From Astropecten irregularis (lineage: Eukaryota > Echinodermata > Asteroidea > Paxillosida > Astropectinidae), in the NCBI GenBank assembly GCA_963971285.1, contig OZ020263.1:4340001-4404000 (forward strand): DNA of 64,000 bases. The letters are read 5' to 3'. Shown piece by piece: positions 46,205-58,686 of this stretch. The notes beneath the pieces are model-generated. The model had not been told where the DNA came from. It did no database searches and saw only the letters and a program-made list of their open reading frames with translations. Position 1 is the stretch's first letter, and every line of letters starts with the position of its first letter. The position numbers were made by a program, and so were the translations under genes.

Positions 46205-48617
46205 GACTGGCAACCACCAAGCCTGTCCTCTCAATATATTTCCCTCTTCCAGGAGTGGTGCCAGCATAGTCCTTGTCTTTATTGCAAATTAAATGACAGC
46301 ATATAAAAGCATTGCCTTGCAACTTATTTGAGTATTTCTTTGGAATGAAGGAAAAACCCTTATTCAAATGGACAACTATCTAATAATATGGCATGAAAAT
46401 AATAGTTTTTGCAAACAGTTTGAAAGCTTTGTTTGTATTTCTATGAAAATTCTAAGACTGCCCATCAATGCATCAATGTGACTTGAAAATAATATCTATT
46501 TCTTCTGTAAATTTGGTATGGTTTTGTGTTGCATTTTAAGAGAAGTTGGATGGAAATGTTCAGTTATTGTCCTAAGTGTATATCCCAGGGGCTGTGGGGA
46601 CTTTAATTTCATCAATGTGATGCAATGCAGTGTCATATTTGCCACGGTCTTTAAGTGCTGCACGTTGGGACAGCAAAATCAATGACATGGATTCATTGTA
46701 TATGGTGTACTGCGCTCGGTCTTTATTGGGGCAATTTCAATCCGCCGATGACTGATGCACGAAATGAACGCGCGTGTCTGAATTTGATTGAAGACTTTCC
46801 GTATTACATGCTTTTACTATGTGTACGAACACCAAACTTGAGTCTGTGGGGTACCGTAATGATGAATTGCGGTGTGTTTTTTCGTGTTGGTTAATATGAC
46901 GTTTCAAAGTCCACTAGACACTCCGATCATGATAATCATTACCGTCAACCAAATGTATTTCATGTAACACTTGCAACTACACCTGCAATCCCCCGCATCA
47001 AATATTTGCCTTGCCGTAGAACGTTTCATACCTAGCAATTAGTGGTGTTCGGCCTTTAGTGCTCAATTAAGTCTTATCTGAAAAGTGCATGTCTTACAAT
47101 GTAAGCGTTCAGCGGATTTGAATTTCACCTGTGATCATTCTTCAAACAATTTAGCACTGAAACCACCAAGTGACACTCGTATCACACAAAAGTAAACATT
47201 GCATTTTGAGAAACATCAATTTGAAGTTGGTTACATTTTAAAAACCAGCTAATGTCAGTTGTAACATTTATAAATAAAATGACCCTTTCTTTTCCCCTTT
47301 TCAAACTTACATAACTGATTGTACTGCTTGAAATATTTTGAGCCATTTGAAAGAATTCATTAATTTAAAGAGTTATTAGGTAAGACACGAACATGCAGTT
47401 CACTTTATGAAAATGTGTGTCAATTTTTTTATTTTCTTATTTTAAGTTTGATGAAGTGACACACATATGCATAAAAACAAAGGCACACTGATCTGAACAA
47501 GTTTTCAAATTTGTTTCACAAAGTCACTTTTTAAACATCTTTAATCCTACCAAAAGCCCCCAATATGTATGGCTGCAGTTTCATTGAAAAAAAAAGACTT
47601 GTATATAGGCATTATGTGAAACTGCAAAAATTGGGGAAACTCATAAATAAGTTTTCCTAATTAGTCTTCTTCGCCACAAATTCATTTTTCTTTTAGAAAC
47701 TTGGCAGGCCTATACTTGTAAATACACAACACAGTCAAAACCATTAAAAAATTGCATACAGTAGATATAATCAATTTCATGGTGTAGGTGATAAATTGTA
47801 TAATGACTTTGACATTTTCAAATCGTGACTGTCAACAAATTGGTGTAATTTGGTATCTGGTGCATAAAGGGAAAAAGAAAAGAAAACGTGCATTACAAAG
47901 AAAGACAACTAAAAAAGACAATGGCCTGCACTGGTAACCTGGAAATTAGAGACCAACTTTGAAACCTCTCGTCTTCAAGAGAATCATTTAACCTCACGGA
48001 AAACACAATTTGTCACAGTCTGGTGTAAAATTAATTCAATAAGACAGTCTCTGTAATTTCTCCCACCCAACACCACACACGATCTGTTACAATGTCTGCA
48101 GTGAAATACAAATCTACCTGAACAGTTATACCAAGCGTTATTAGGTTTGCAACCAAGCTCATGAATGGAACAGCGATTGAGGGTGAATTTACTCTTGTCA
48201 ACATACGATAGCACGTTTTGAGACAAGGTAATTAAGGAATAATGGTCCGGCGGAATTGCATTTCCCGAAAATAAAAACCGGACTCAGCACGAGGCGAAAC
48301 TTGTCTCCCGAAGAATTCCTCAAACTGCGTGCATATTACGGTTTCGCGATGTCTGTGCTGATGCAGAGCATATAATGTGATTTGGCACTCGAACGCTGAA
48401 GTGCATACTTGGAAGTACTGAGAATTATTCAATGGTTTCGCGCCAATTTTTTTCCCTCCACAAAGTGCTATCATCGTAAGAAAACTCGCTCGACTGTGCG
48501 CATAGGCAATGCATGTACGCAACAGCGTGCACGTGTTTTTTCTTTTAAGAAGGGGGGTATAGGCCTAAGTAGGGATTTTTTGTTGGTGTACATGACGTTT
48601 GAACGCAAAGCACTTAC

Positions 48618-48901
48618 GACTGAGGTTTCCTGTAACACTTGAGATTTCCCAGAGCGGTTTCTTGGATTTCGTGAGCACTCTCGGCGGATATGCCGAGTCG
48701 CTTTTGCCGAGTCCTTTGTATGGCCTGCTTCGTGACCGGCCGGAGGACCGACCGGTACTTGTCCAGCTCATTGTGCAGCCGCTGGATGAGGGAATCCTTC
48801 TCGTCTAGTTCCAGCTCCAGTTCGTCGATCAGGTCGTCCCTCTGCCGCAACTCCTCGATCTTCTCTTGCAAGGCGAACTGCAGGTCCCTCAGAGTGGCCA
48901 T
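48618..48901 (-). CDS. PRKG1: PRKG1 exon 1 (beta-type leucine zipper and autoinhibitory segment)
   Basis: First coding exon, residues 1-94 plus two bases of codon 95. It starts [18 protein letters not shown], very close to the vertebrate PKG1-beta N-terminus. Residues about 8-50 form a leucine-zipper coiled coil ([18 protein letters not shown]), which in the family makes the homodimer and binds anchoring partners. Residues 65-75 ([11 protein letters not shown]) match the family's autoinhibitory pseudosubstrate, with Ile where a substrate Ser would be. I chose the ATG at 48899-48901 because it matches the family start and has a strong context (G at -3, G at +4). An upstream in-frame ATG at 48965-48967 has a weak context. 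The donor is GTAAGT at 48612-48617. The exon is clearly richer in GC than the introns. The vertebrate 1-alpha alternative first exon was not found. Confidence 0.95.
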
Positions 48902-48967
48902 GGCGAGGACGATCCGTGCTTCTCCGCCGGCCGATGTGTCCCCCAGGACGGCCTTGCCAACTTTCAT
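48902..48967 (-). other. In-frame 22-codon extension upstream of the PRKG1 start
   Basis: The PRKG1 frame stays open upstream of the preferred start, through a second ATG at 48965-48967, to an in-frame TGA some 20 codons further up (near 49031). Use of that ATG would add 22 residues, [20 protein letters not shown] then LA, with no resemblance to known PKG N-termini. The ATG has C at -3 and A at +4, a weak context, so leaky scanning to 48901 is likely even if it lies in the mRNA. It may simply be 5' UTR. Confidence 0.5.
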
Positions 48968-49191
48968 CGGTACCGATTTTGATTCTGTTTTGTGGCTTTT
49001 TGTTTTAGTGGGCGAACTCCGGTTTGGAAAGCTAATGATTCAACCGGTCGTAGGCTTCTCTCTTGTTGATGTGAAGCGCCTCTTATAATTCCACGCGGTC
49101 TATCTTTCGTTTGGTTTATACCATCCACAGTACAGGCATCTCTTATAATTCCAAGCGGTCTTCGGTCTGGTTGATACCAACGCCAATACAA
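48964..49191 (-). other. Possible upstream open reading frame in the PRKG1 leader
   Basis: A 75-codon frame on the gene's strand runs from an ATG at 49189-49191 to a TGA at 48964-48966. The TGA overlaps the ATG at 48965-48967 as ATGA. Two 20-residue repeats are visible (DRRPLGIIRDAC and DRPRGIIRGAS with flanks), produced by the 60-bp tandem repeat below. If the leader starts upstream of 49191 this is a candidate uORF. No homology is recognised, so it may be chance. Confidence 0.3.
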
Positions 49192-49240
49192 GCGCCTCTA
49201 TTCCATGCAATCTTCGGTTTGGTTTGTACCAACGTCAGTG
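49075..49240. repeat. 60-bp tandem repeat upstream of PRKG1 exon 1
   Basis: Three diverged units: about 49075-49134, 49135-49190 and 49191-49240. Each carries a TCTTATAATTCCAnGCGGTC block (reduced in unit 3), then GGTTTGTACCAACG and its variants. A scrap of the block recurs at 49319-49335. It lies 175-340 bp upstream of the preferred start codon, so it is in the 5' leader or proximal promoter. Confidence 0.75.
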
Positions 49241-50964
49241 CCTTTTGGCTGAGATTACTAGCGAAGTCCACAGTTACAAACCATGCCGCCGATCCGAGCA
49301 CACACGATCCAACGACACATCTTATAACTCCACATCGATATAGGCCTACCTACGAGCCGACAGTGTGATTTGTACACGTTCCACGGCTACAGGGAAATCC
49401 ACCACCAACGGTTAAACTACTCCATCGAGTATCACTCAATTATCAGATACCATCGCACGCACAATCAGCACCGGACTGTGTGTGTTATTAGATGGACTCG
49501 TGGAAAGAAATGCAACATCAAGTTTCCGGCAGACATGTGTACACACCAATGTACGACCGGACCGCATGCGATCGCAGGGGCTGATGAACTGTTGGCGCGC
49601 GCGGGAAAAAAAAAACATACATAGAGGCCCACGCTGAAAATCACGGTCTTGCGTTCTGATGTTCCGTTCATGCAGCAGGGATCATTTCTTAGCCTGGGAG
49701 CATGTGGCGTTGTTCAACGATGTCTGATGCTGACTGATGATGATGATACATGCTGTACAAATAACGCGGGCAACGGGCCTACGTTCGTGCGTAGTTCACC
49801 GCGCGTGGTTAAGAGTGAACTCACTTAGCAACGGGGATAACTTCACCCTTGGTAACGGCCAAACAAGAATTTTGCCGCCGTTTTTTTTTCAGTAGCCTTG
49901 GACATACTTCAGACTCATCATGCTATTCTTGTCATATGGTGTACGCGATTTTGTGCTATAACAATGATCGTGTTTACATGCAAGATGCCAATCCTTGAGA
50001 AATGTAGTATCATAGCGAGACTGAAATGGCGTATCATCCGCAGACTAATCCAATTTGAATACCAACGTTTCAGTAGTTGTTTCTTTCGCGAATCAAGTAT
50101 TTTTTGATGTAGAAACATAACTGGCTAAGATTTCCTTATACTCATTTTGTGTAGGTCATAAATCGGCAACTGTTGCTATTTCAATCCTACGTCATCAGCC
50201 ATGGCTTAGCAACAGAACTACCCTTGGATGAACTTACATACCTATAATGTCCTTTCTGTCGTGGAGGGCGAATCAAAATTTACGAGAACACTATATAAAC
50301 TGTCCTTAAGGCATATACATGTGCAATTCCCTTCGAATCACTCGACCCTTTAAGTAAGTATTATTGTGCGTCGCATCAACGAGAAAAGGTAATTCAAGGT
50401 CTTGTGTACATGTAGAACCGCGGGGTATGTACATGATGCCAGCCCTATAGCCGTAAAATCGTTCACTTGAAATGGTTTCCCAGACGAAATTTCACATAGG
50501 TTCAAAAGTACTGTCCTCTTTTAGAGTGAAGGTAATGTTTAAAGTTTAAATGTATAGGTTGGCAATTTTACAATGCGGGAAAAGTTGTATGTTAATTTGA
50601 TGATTCCATGAAAAATCGCCGTAGGCCCCGTAGGCTAGGCCTACAGCCATAACATTTTGAAAAAACGTCGCAACTTCATAAATCACTCTGGTTAATACTG
50701 GTTATTGGTCATTTTTCATACATCGTAAAAAATGGATTCTTCTACCTAATTGCTGATTTTACGAGTTTTTCCCGATGCTTGTCCATTCCATGCCTTCGTA
50801 TTTAAGTGTAAAAATATTCGTATATCAGCATGCCAAGGGTAAGTCGACACTAGAGGGCGCTAGTATGCTAGTAAAGTGGCAATCACTAAACGGATAGGAT
50901 TTCAAACTACGGAGCCGTGTCCTTAGTGTGGGGAAAAAGGTACACCTGATTGGGAACTGCTACA

Positions 50965-51187
50965 GTTAGGCCGTGTCCCAATTCTCTGGCTGCGACTGCA
51001 TATTACGCATGTACCTATGGAAGCCACTAGCTGACTAGCCAGTGACTGCAGCCATTTCCATAGACTTGTGTGTTATTTGCAGTCGCAGCCAGAGAATTGG
51101 GACACGGCCTTCCTGCATGGTCAGTGGCTGTCATAAGTGCATTATGAATTTATGGCCGTAGCCTGGGATCAATAACCGTGCGGCCTA
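50965..51187. mobile_element. Family G MITE, composite
   Basis: A G unit (50969-51109; GGCCGTGTCCCAATTCTC to GAATTGGGACACGGCC), directly followed by part of a second G sequence that ends CGTGCGGCCTAAC. The outer ends GTTAGGCCGTG and CGTGCGGCCTAAC are again inverted. Confidence 0.7.
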
Positions 51188-52086
51188 ACTCCCGGGCGTT
51201 TTTCTAGCTGATCCTAATTGAGGTCACCTTACTTATTATCAATAAAAACGACGTTGACAATGGTAGTTAAAGAGGTCTGTTCACGTCAATCACGGGATAA
51301 CAAAAAACACGCCGTGAGCAGCGCTTGCGTTATTTGGGCGCGTTCGGTCGGACAGGAAATTAAAACTGACGAATTTCCTATGTGACCAAGTGCACGGGGT
51401 ACGTTTGAGCGGTCAGCGCACCGCTATTCAAACGTATTGACGCGGCACGTGCAAACTTGGCAATATGGACGGATACGCACGTCACCGTCCAAACCAACAC
51501 AATCACGTCCAACCAGGGTCGTGTAGCTGATAATGGCGTCATTTCCCCGCCAGTGGTCATCCAATGGAATGCTGTCCAGAAGTTCACCACTGAGAAACAT
51601 TACCAAGTTGTCCTAGCAGCCGGTGAAAAGGAAAGCGATTCGACAAGATCAAAACGACTCCCCTAACATTCGCCAACAGAGCGAGGATGTTGCATTAATT
51701 ACGAAACACATTAAACTTCCTTCACAAACTCAATTGTGTGTATAAACTCACTAGTTTCCCCTGTTCAATACACGGCACATCACTGCTGTGTAACAAAAAC
51801 TGACGGCAAAACCCATAGGCTATGAGCATTCGAGTATCATGCAGCCGATGCATGTGTCTCTTACGATTACGAAGTCTGCTACCTACTCGAGTAGTAATTT
51901 AGCATGGGTGAAGTGACAAATCGCATGATGGACACCGATTAAGAAGAAACTAAAAAAACTATTACATGATTCTTGAACTTTTAATTATAATAATTCAGAA
52001 TTGATTCCGCGCACACATCTGTCCAAGACACTCGTGGCACACATATTATTATCCCTGGTCATTGGGCTACAATTTTACATTCCTGA

Positions 52087-52345
52087 AACCATCTCAACTC
52101 CCTAGGGCGTATACGGCCCCGGCTACTTTAAAGCGCACAGAGGCTAATCAAGCACAAAGCCATCTGTACCCTCACAGGTACCCATCTGCTTCTGGGTGAA
52201 GAGGAGCAATGTTTCATGATAAAGCGTCTTGAGCAAGGACGCAAAGCACCACCACTAGCCCAAGACTGGTTTCGAACCCTCAATCTGTAGACTGACCACG
52301 ATATCTTGAGTTCGACACGCCAGACCACTAGGTCACAGTACTCCT
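52087..52345 (-). mobile_element. tRNA-derived SINE, second family
   Basis: Minus-oriented. The tRNA-like head has box A TGACCTAGTGG (complement at 52325-52335) and box B GGTTCGAAACC (complement at 52268-52278). The body, with GTGCTTTGCGTCCTTGCTC and AGATGGGTACCTGTGAGGG, is of a kind I recognise from deuterostome SINEs. Not a tRNA gene: no acceptor stem. Confidence 0.8.
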
Positions 52346-54897
52346 TTTCTCATAAGGATAGCAACATCAGCAAGAACATCAAATTCCCAGGGTTTTATAC
52401 TCTGCCCAGATGCAAAGAGGAAATGGCGTCGGATTGTTAATAAACGGCGCATCCATTTCTTCATCCGATTAGGCCTATGCTCTCCTTTAAAACCAGGATC
52501 TTGTTTCGTTTCTTTCATTTTGTTGTGTATAACCCGTCTCTCACCACTTTCCTCTTTCCCCGAAGTTCCTCGGTTTCTGTGATCTGGATCACAGCTTTAA
52601 CTCTACATTGTTAGGCCTAATGGTGCAAGCAATGCAGTGGTCAGTATGCACTGATTCAATCACCACTATCGACCAACAATATTATTATTATTTTTTCTTT
52701 CGGGGGAAGGTTTCTCCTAAGCCCCACATCTAAATTCGCCATGCTTGGGTTTCATGGGTCATCATGTATTCAATAATCTCAAGGGGCCGGTCGGACTTCA
52801 GTCGCTTTTCTAATTAAATCAAATTCACCTGATATCCTCGCCATTTCCCAAGGTAATACTGGCGTCATTAAGGATGGTCGGAAATAGATGCTTCTTCGGT
52901 AGGTTGTTTGCACACGTGGTCATTTGTATTTTTTTCTTCAGAATGTGTGTACACGAGCGAATCTTGAAAAATCGTTTTCAGTCGTTTTGTTTCGACTTGC
53001 TCTGCCGTTGCTTTGCTGTGCTCTGGTTTACTTGCTTTGCATTAATGCATTGCATTGCCTTGGCCTGCTTTTCTTTGCTTCCTTTAAGTTTAGCAATTTT
53101 AGAGAAATGTATGCATGCTTGTGAAATGGTTTTACCTGGATTGCGCATTCGGCGTCCGATTCCAGATAGGCCTGAAGATTTGGAGGAATCCATACTCGTC
53201 TATCCATAGGCGCGCCGAGCAAGTTACAGGTCTGATTGGTTTGGATCAATGGTAACCGAGTTACATCGTATTATTGCCGTGGCAGGTTGATCCATTGAGG
53301 GACACACGTTATAACACCTGATGCTACATTAAGTTACCAATTCATTCCGTGTGGCTGGAGCTACAAGGCTCTTATTATACATCGCAAATCCATTTTAGTC
53401 TTTTTTCCCTCGCTACCGAAGAAAGACAAGGAACCTTCTACCGATAGACTACTTAGAATTGAAATATAATGTGTCCGATATTAAAACGCTTATAGGCATA
53501 TGTCTTCTCCCGATGCCCTTTATGAAATAATGTCCAATATTACAAATTGAATTTCATGTCTGTGGAGTTAATAGACCTTTCTTATACAACGTCACAGCCC
53601 GAATTTTTGCCAACCAAGATGGCGGAAACTATGGCGAGACATAAAAGCCGGACATAAAAAATAATCGCAATTGGAAAGCAATTTGTACACAGCGTTTCAT
53701 AAGCATTGGAAGATATTGCTAAATGTAAAGAAAACAACACAAGCAATGATGGTATGTATTTTGTACAGCTATGAAAGTTTGTAAAAATGTTGAATAGGGC
53801 CTATGGGCACGCCGTCTTTCGAGAAGACGAAACGGTTTGCAACATTTGGTCGCCCATGCCAACCAGCTGCGAATGTTTGTAAACAAAAGAAAGGTACATA
53901 GAGTAGCGGACTTTTAAATGGAACAGAAAAATCGCACAGAAAATGGAGCCGGAAACATGCAGCATTGTGAGACACCTCTTGGTTTTAGCGCCCTCATTTG
54001 GTGAGAAAAAAATCACGAAGCTGACTTGCAGCCAGATGTCATGAATGTGATCGTTTGTTAGCTTATTTTTGTGCAGACGGGAATCAGCCAAAGGTATGTT
54101 TTTTCACTGACTGTTAAAGATGGAGAGTCGAACACGCTTGGTGTGACAGAAAAGCGTCTCTTCAAATGCATTTAAAAGTTCGTTTCTATTTTTTGACATT
54201 TTTATAAAGCTGACACAATCAATCAGTACATACGTCATTGTACACAAATCCTGAGAAACTTTAAAGAATGCAATTTTGCTGCCTATTTCGACTTCGCACA
54301 AAACCAATTGACAAGCAGCAAGCTGGATGGAAAGTATGACGTGAATTCAGAGATCGTATCTTGTTGGTACAACCCTCCCGTCACCCCAGAATCCAGAATC
54401 CATTTCAGAATCCAGATTTTTCAAAGGCCTACCCGGATGTTTCCACTGCCACATTCATGTACCATGTACAAATTAAGCTTGAGCATTATGCTTATCTTCC
54501 ATGTGCACTACTGTTATTCGAACCAAAGCCAAATGTTGTCATGTCGGTGTCTGGTTAAAACCTCTTGTCTATAAGGTAAATCGCATACCCGGAACATACA
54601 CAGATTTGTATCTGAGGCTCTCTAGATCGCCTTAGTACAGATTGTGGCTGTGCTTATACAGTCCCTGGAGTTCGGTTCAGTGCTTCGTGTTTCAGAAAGG
54701 GAAGGAGGCTTATAGAAGGGGGCTGACAAAGATTACGTTCAGCCGCCTCCAGGGCCTACCAGATGCGGTGTGATAGTTCATTCACATCCAAATCCGGGTT
54801 CTTCAGGATTTTTTGTTTTAGAGCATCTATATGCCAACAAGCAAACACACGAAAGAACTAAAAATGAGAAACAAATCAAGTTGCCTACAGTGAATTT

Positions 54898-55140
54898 GGG
54901 CCCTTTTCCAAACTTCGACTCCGGCTCAGGCTCTGGCTCCGACTACCGTACACTCGTGAATCCATTCTAAAATAACAGGTATCAAAACAGAGGATTATGG
55001 CTACGGTTTTTAAAGTAGATTTTTTCTTCTGAAAAAGAAAACAGAGCTTCAGCTTCAATGAAAAGCCACAACCTATATTTTTCAGCATGACAGCGCTAGA
55101 GCCGGAGCCTGAGCCGGAGCCGAGGTTTGGCAAAGGGCCC
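54898..55140 (-). mobile_element. Family E MITE
   Basis: Ends GGGCCCTTTTCCAAACTTCG and CGAGGTTTGGCAAAGGGCCC, the second E end subtype. GAGCCGGAGCCT hexamers at both ends. Confidence 0.82.
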
Positions 55141-56117
55141 AAGTCACTGTATATGGAATTGTTTGGTACAAAGTCAGTGCGCTATTTGTACATTTTGGCT
55201 CCCGACCAACTAGGTATATTCTTGATGTATGCTGATAACACAGTTGCATTTAAAAAACGGCTCTTGCTTTGGGTGGGATGAAGTATGCTAAATCCGCGAT
55301 CTGGGAACACCTGCCTGCAAGTAAACCGCTCGTGTTGAGAAAACATCAGATTACATGCAGAATGTATGAGGTGGGACGTCTGCGCAGGTGGAAATATCGC
55401 CAAGAAAGTATACAATGTATATAGTGGATTTAGAGCTGTAAGGTTTGCGGCAAGTTTTGAATTTGTCCTGCATAAAATGCATAATGTAACTGTATACTTG
55501 CTACATGTACATAATGCCTGGAGACGCGATGTATTACACACTATATCAGAAAACCTACATCGGACGGTACTGACTTTGGGCCCCATAACAATAACTGCGG
55601 GAAGGGTACCATTTCTCAAACGGCACGTTATTGGTAATGCGCTGTATTAAGTACAACCGAGAACTAAGTGTGCCGCGCTTAATTGGAGAGTTTTGCAAAG
55701 TCAGGGACTCAGATATAAAGTGGTTCTTCGACCCGTCGGGCTGGGAGGGTTTTAGCTTTCAAACTTTCCAATAAGGAATTGAAGAGCTCTCTCTGCTTCT
55801 TGGTAGTGTGGTGAAGGGAACGTATATCAAGATCCCTCAGGGAACAGACTTATTAAAGAGAACATACCCTCTTAAGAAGCTTGCCCTAAATTGAATACTT
55901 CGAACTCCTCTTTCATCGGCAGTCGAACTTCTTCAAACTGTCCTGATTAGACAGGGTCTCAATTTAAACTTTGTTGTAGTTTTATCTCGGGCTACCGTTA
56001 TCTCGAGCTTTCCATTCCGAAATACAGAAAGTTGAAAAATAAAGATACACGGTATGTCACTCTGTCGGCCATCATTTTTCTTTTAAAAATAATATCATTA
56101 TCAATGCAATGGTTCTC

Positions 56118-56332
56118 ATATTTTAATCATCAAATAATCACAAGGGAAACTGACTGAATTTAAAGTCATTGAAAAGTGAACACAGAAAAAAAATTACTCG
56201 AGCGGGATTTGAACCGGCGACCTCCTGAATACCGTACAGGCGCTCTACCAACTGAGCCATCCAGCCCTACGTTGGTGGTGACCCCAATAGTCAATTATCT
56301 TTGTTCGTTTGCCAGTCAGAAGCCATGAAACC
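56118..56332 (-). mobile_element. tRNA-derived SINE (family S), uninterrupted
   Basis: Minus-oriented. Box A TGGCTCAGTTGG (complement at 56248-56259) and box B GGTTCAAATCC (complement at 56205-56215), with a clover-leaf-like D arm and anticodon arm. The acceptor stem does not pair, so it is not a functional tRNA. Unusually, conserved sequence also lies upstream of the tRNA head (GTCACCACCAACG, GGTTTCATGGCTTC). Confidence 0.82.
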
Positions 56333-57038
56333 ACGCACACACCGCCATATCCTAGGGGTCATTTCACCGATACGCGCAGCAATGCTGCAACATGGGACGG
56401 TACATGGGATCACTCAAAGAGGATACGGCTCATATTTTGTAAGAACACTCTATTAAAAAAGGCATATATCGGGGACTGTGGGGAATATTCATGACATAGG
56501 GAGCTTTAAAGCGGGATTCAGACCCCTGGGCACTTCGCTGGGTCAATAACGTCTTTGGACATCGCGTAGTGAATTGAGGAAGTCAATGCCTTTATGCAAA
56601 CTGTTAATTCTTGAAGCGATTCCCCCATGCTTGAATCCGACGACGTACGCACGGTACGGCTTTCTGCAAGCTTTTACACTCGCCAGCCACGCCAACGAGG
56701 CAACTGCAAACTCCCCGTACGACCTGAAGATGAAACGATCACCAATCAGACTTTAAAAAGTACAGTTGAACCAGGTCAACAGTCTGCTATCAATTCAACA
56801 TTAATAGGTCCATTCTGGCGCGACCGAAATGTGATTGGATTTCCGTCCTTGTCCTGCTGTGTGGATAGACAGATGCGGAGAGACTATAATTATCGGAACG
56901 ATTTGGGTAAAAGAGGCGATCAGTCGATTTGTACGTTCGACATTCTACTACCATACCTTTTCTACATTGATCGTATAAGCTAACCCTTTCTACAAGCATT
57001 CTACATACCGGTAATACATTACATGCATACACCGTTAA

Positions 57039-57399
57039 AGGTAATATCATACTTTGGGTTTTTATCAAAGAAATACAGATTCATGGGCAACAATATCAAG
57101 ACAGATACAGTAACAGTCATCTGTGAAAATTTCAGTCCCATACGGTGCCCACTTTTTTGAAAAAACAGTGAAAACAGCCACAGTATTTCTTATGTCTTTT
57201 CTCTTTTATTTTTGATCTTTCAAAAGATCAAATAGATTTTCGGTCGTTGTTTTACTAATTGCTGGATAAATACACCATTCCAGGCGGAAAGATTTTAACG
57301 GTATGATTCTACCACCACCATCTTCATACCCTGAACGTTATACGTTATAAATCTGTGAACATTTCTGTTTTGGTTTCTTACCAAAGTATGATACTACCT
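57039..57399 (+). mobile_element. Family B MITE
   Basis: TTAA at 57035-57038 and 57400-57403. Full-length, with central palindrome TTGATCTTTCAAAAGATCAA. Closely similar to 26529-26873. Confidence 0.9.
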
Positions 57400-58240
57400 T
57401 TAACTACTGGAGTCATTCCGCAAACTCTTGTTTTCTTATACCAAGCGCTCTCGGTAAACACTGACCTACGTATAAATAGACCACGTCCTAGATTAACGTA
57501 CCCGTGGACACTGTCCCTTATATATTCACAGCAATTTGGTGAAATTTTTCTAGGCAACGTATTTCCCGATCTCGAACCCAAACTGTTCTCTTCATTCCTG
57601 TAGCTTCGTTGGTTTCTACATAATGCATGGCTTATTTCGGTTTTCTTTCGACGCGGCATATTTTTATTTGAGGGCAGTGGCACTGTGTTTGACGGATAGG
57701 CTTTTAAACGATTTAGATCTGGAGGATAGGTTGGTGGTAATGGATGGCAGGATACCATGATTGTATACTACATCCTTGCAAGAGTATTACATCCATGAGT
57801 TCATGTAACTGTGATAATACTCGACACACAAGCTATACTGTGTACGATGAATTTTAAGAAATTTCAACTCTAAGTATAGAGCTTATGCGATCTGACTGCA
57901 TTCCCTGCAAGACTTGAGCTTCAAAGAGACAAGCAGAGGCAGACTCCCTGTCCCTGGTGCCCACGCCCCGCAGGTCATTGCCCTTTCAAAATGTTCCATA
58001 GCAGAAATGTCATAGTCTCTCTGGGAAGTGCCTAGGTACTTGACAAATTGCCCCTGTCCTCTCCAAGATGAATCCCGAACAGTTTAGAGTAAGAAATTTA
58101 ACAATGACACCCCTAGACTCCCATTTGAAGTTGACGGCACCGATGCTTTCACAAGTACAACGTACATACCGGAATGACAAAATACACTAAATGTACTGAC
58201 AATTCTGCAAAAAGCGAATTCATGCTACAATTTCGAGTAA

Positions 58241-58374
58241 AGGTAAAAGGTAAAGGCGACTCAGATGTCCGATATTAAGCTCACATTTTCACAGGCTTAA
58301 TATTTCATGTACATGTTGGATTAGACAAAGTGTGAGTGCTGTTCTGTGACCTCTACCAATAATGTATTATACCT
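58241..58374 (-). mobile_element. Family B variant fragment
   Basis: From GCGACTCAGATGTCCGAT to AATAATGTATTATACC, then TTAA at 58375-58378. The other half is missing. Confidence 0.75.
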
Positions 58375-58610
58375 TTAAGATTCGCTTCAGACCAATTTTT
58401 TTCAGCCGAACCATGGTCCACTTTGGCGTTAGCACCACACAACTTATTTACATCCTCGATTCATTATCGCTTCTGCATCTTCACTGCCCTCAATTTGGTT
58501 ACTATATAATTTTTACCCAAATTGTGTCAACAATCATCTAGAATTAAGGCGATGCTCCACACACATCAAGCAATCTTCACCTCACTGCATGCCCACTTAC
58601 ATTGACAATA

Positions 58611-58686
58611 TCCAAACTTAGATTCTATTTTATTTTATTCTATTTATTCTATTTTATTGACAATATCCAAACTTAGATTCTATTTT
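58611..58686. repeat. Short direct duplication with (TATTT)n spacer
   Basis: ATTGACAATATCCAAACTTA plus GATTCTATTTTA occurs at about 58601 and 58656, separated by ATTCTATTT repeats. Confidence 0.8.

Larger units (their letters stand above)
36185..48617 (-). other. Intron 1 of PRKG1
   Basis: About 12.4 kb between the zipper exon and CNB-A. Contents: B copy 39978-40333, E copy 40845-41032, A copy 41226-41470, a CRE palindrome at 42425-42440, a 56-bp tandem duplication 44268-44381, B copy 44480-44813, D copy 45216-45358 abutting A copy 45361-45603, a G19 run 45774-45792 and F copy 45981-46204. The stretches 36191-39970, 41475-44260 and 46205-48610 show no repeat I recognise and no convincing exon. 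An alternative 1-alpha type first exon could hide there unseen. Confidence 0.8.
7617..48901 (-). other. PRKG1: PRKG1 gene body, 5' six coding exons
   Basis: Minus-strand gene model for cGMP-dependent protein kinase 1, the serine/threonine kinase activated by cGMP downstream of guanylate cyclases. Six exons of 284, 167, 114, 106, 64 and 78 bp total 813 nt, exactly 271 codons, and every join keeps the frame. Introns run about 12.4, 10.5, 12.2, 1.8 and 3.5 kb, plus one cut by the left edge. The product reads leucine zipper, autoinhibitory segment, CNB-A, then the first part of CNB-B. The kinase domain is not in the window: I looked for the next expected segment (around GDWFGEKAL) between 1 and 7616 on the minus strand and did not find it. 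PRKG2 is less likely because the N-terminal zipper is of the PKG1-beta type. Confidence 0.95.

Noticed and set aside
53617-53660. Promoter or start exon with AAGATGGCGG (YY1-like) motif
   Set aside because: The frame closes after 12 codons and no exon structure follows; may be a relic of a repeat.
55182-55650. Overlapping frames of 145 (minus) and 94 (plus) codons
   Set aside because: Antisense to each other, no recognisable family, no supporting exon or repeat match.
56195-56270. Functional tRNA gene (minus strand)
   Set aside because: Boxes A and B are good, but the acceptor stem does not pair and the flanks are shared with other copies: a SINE head.
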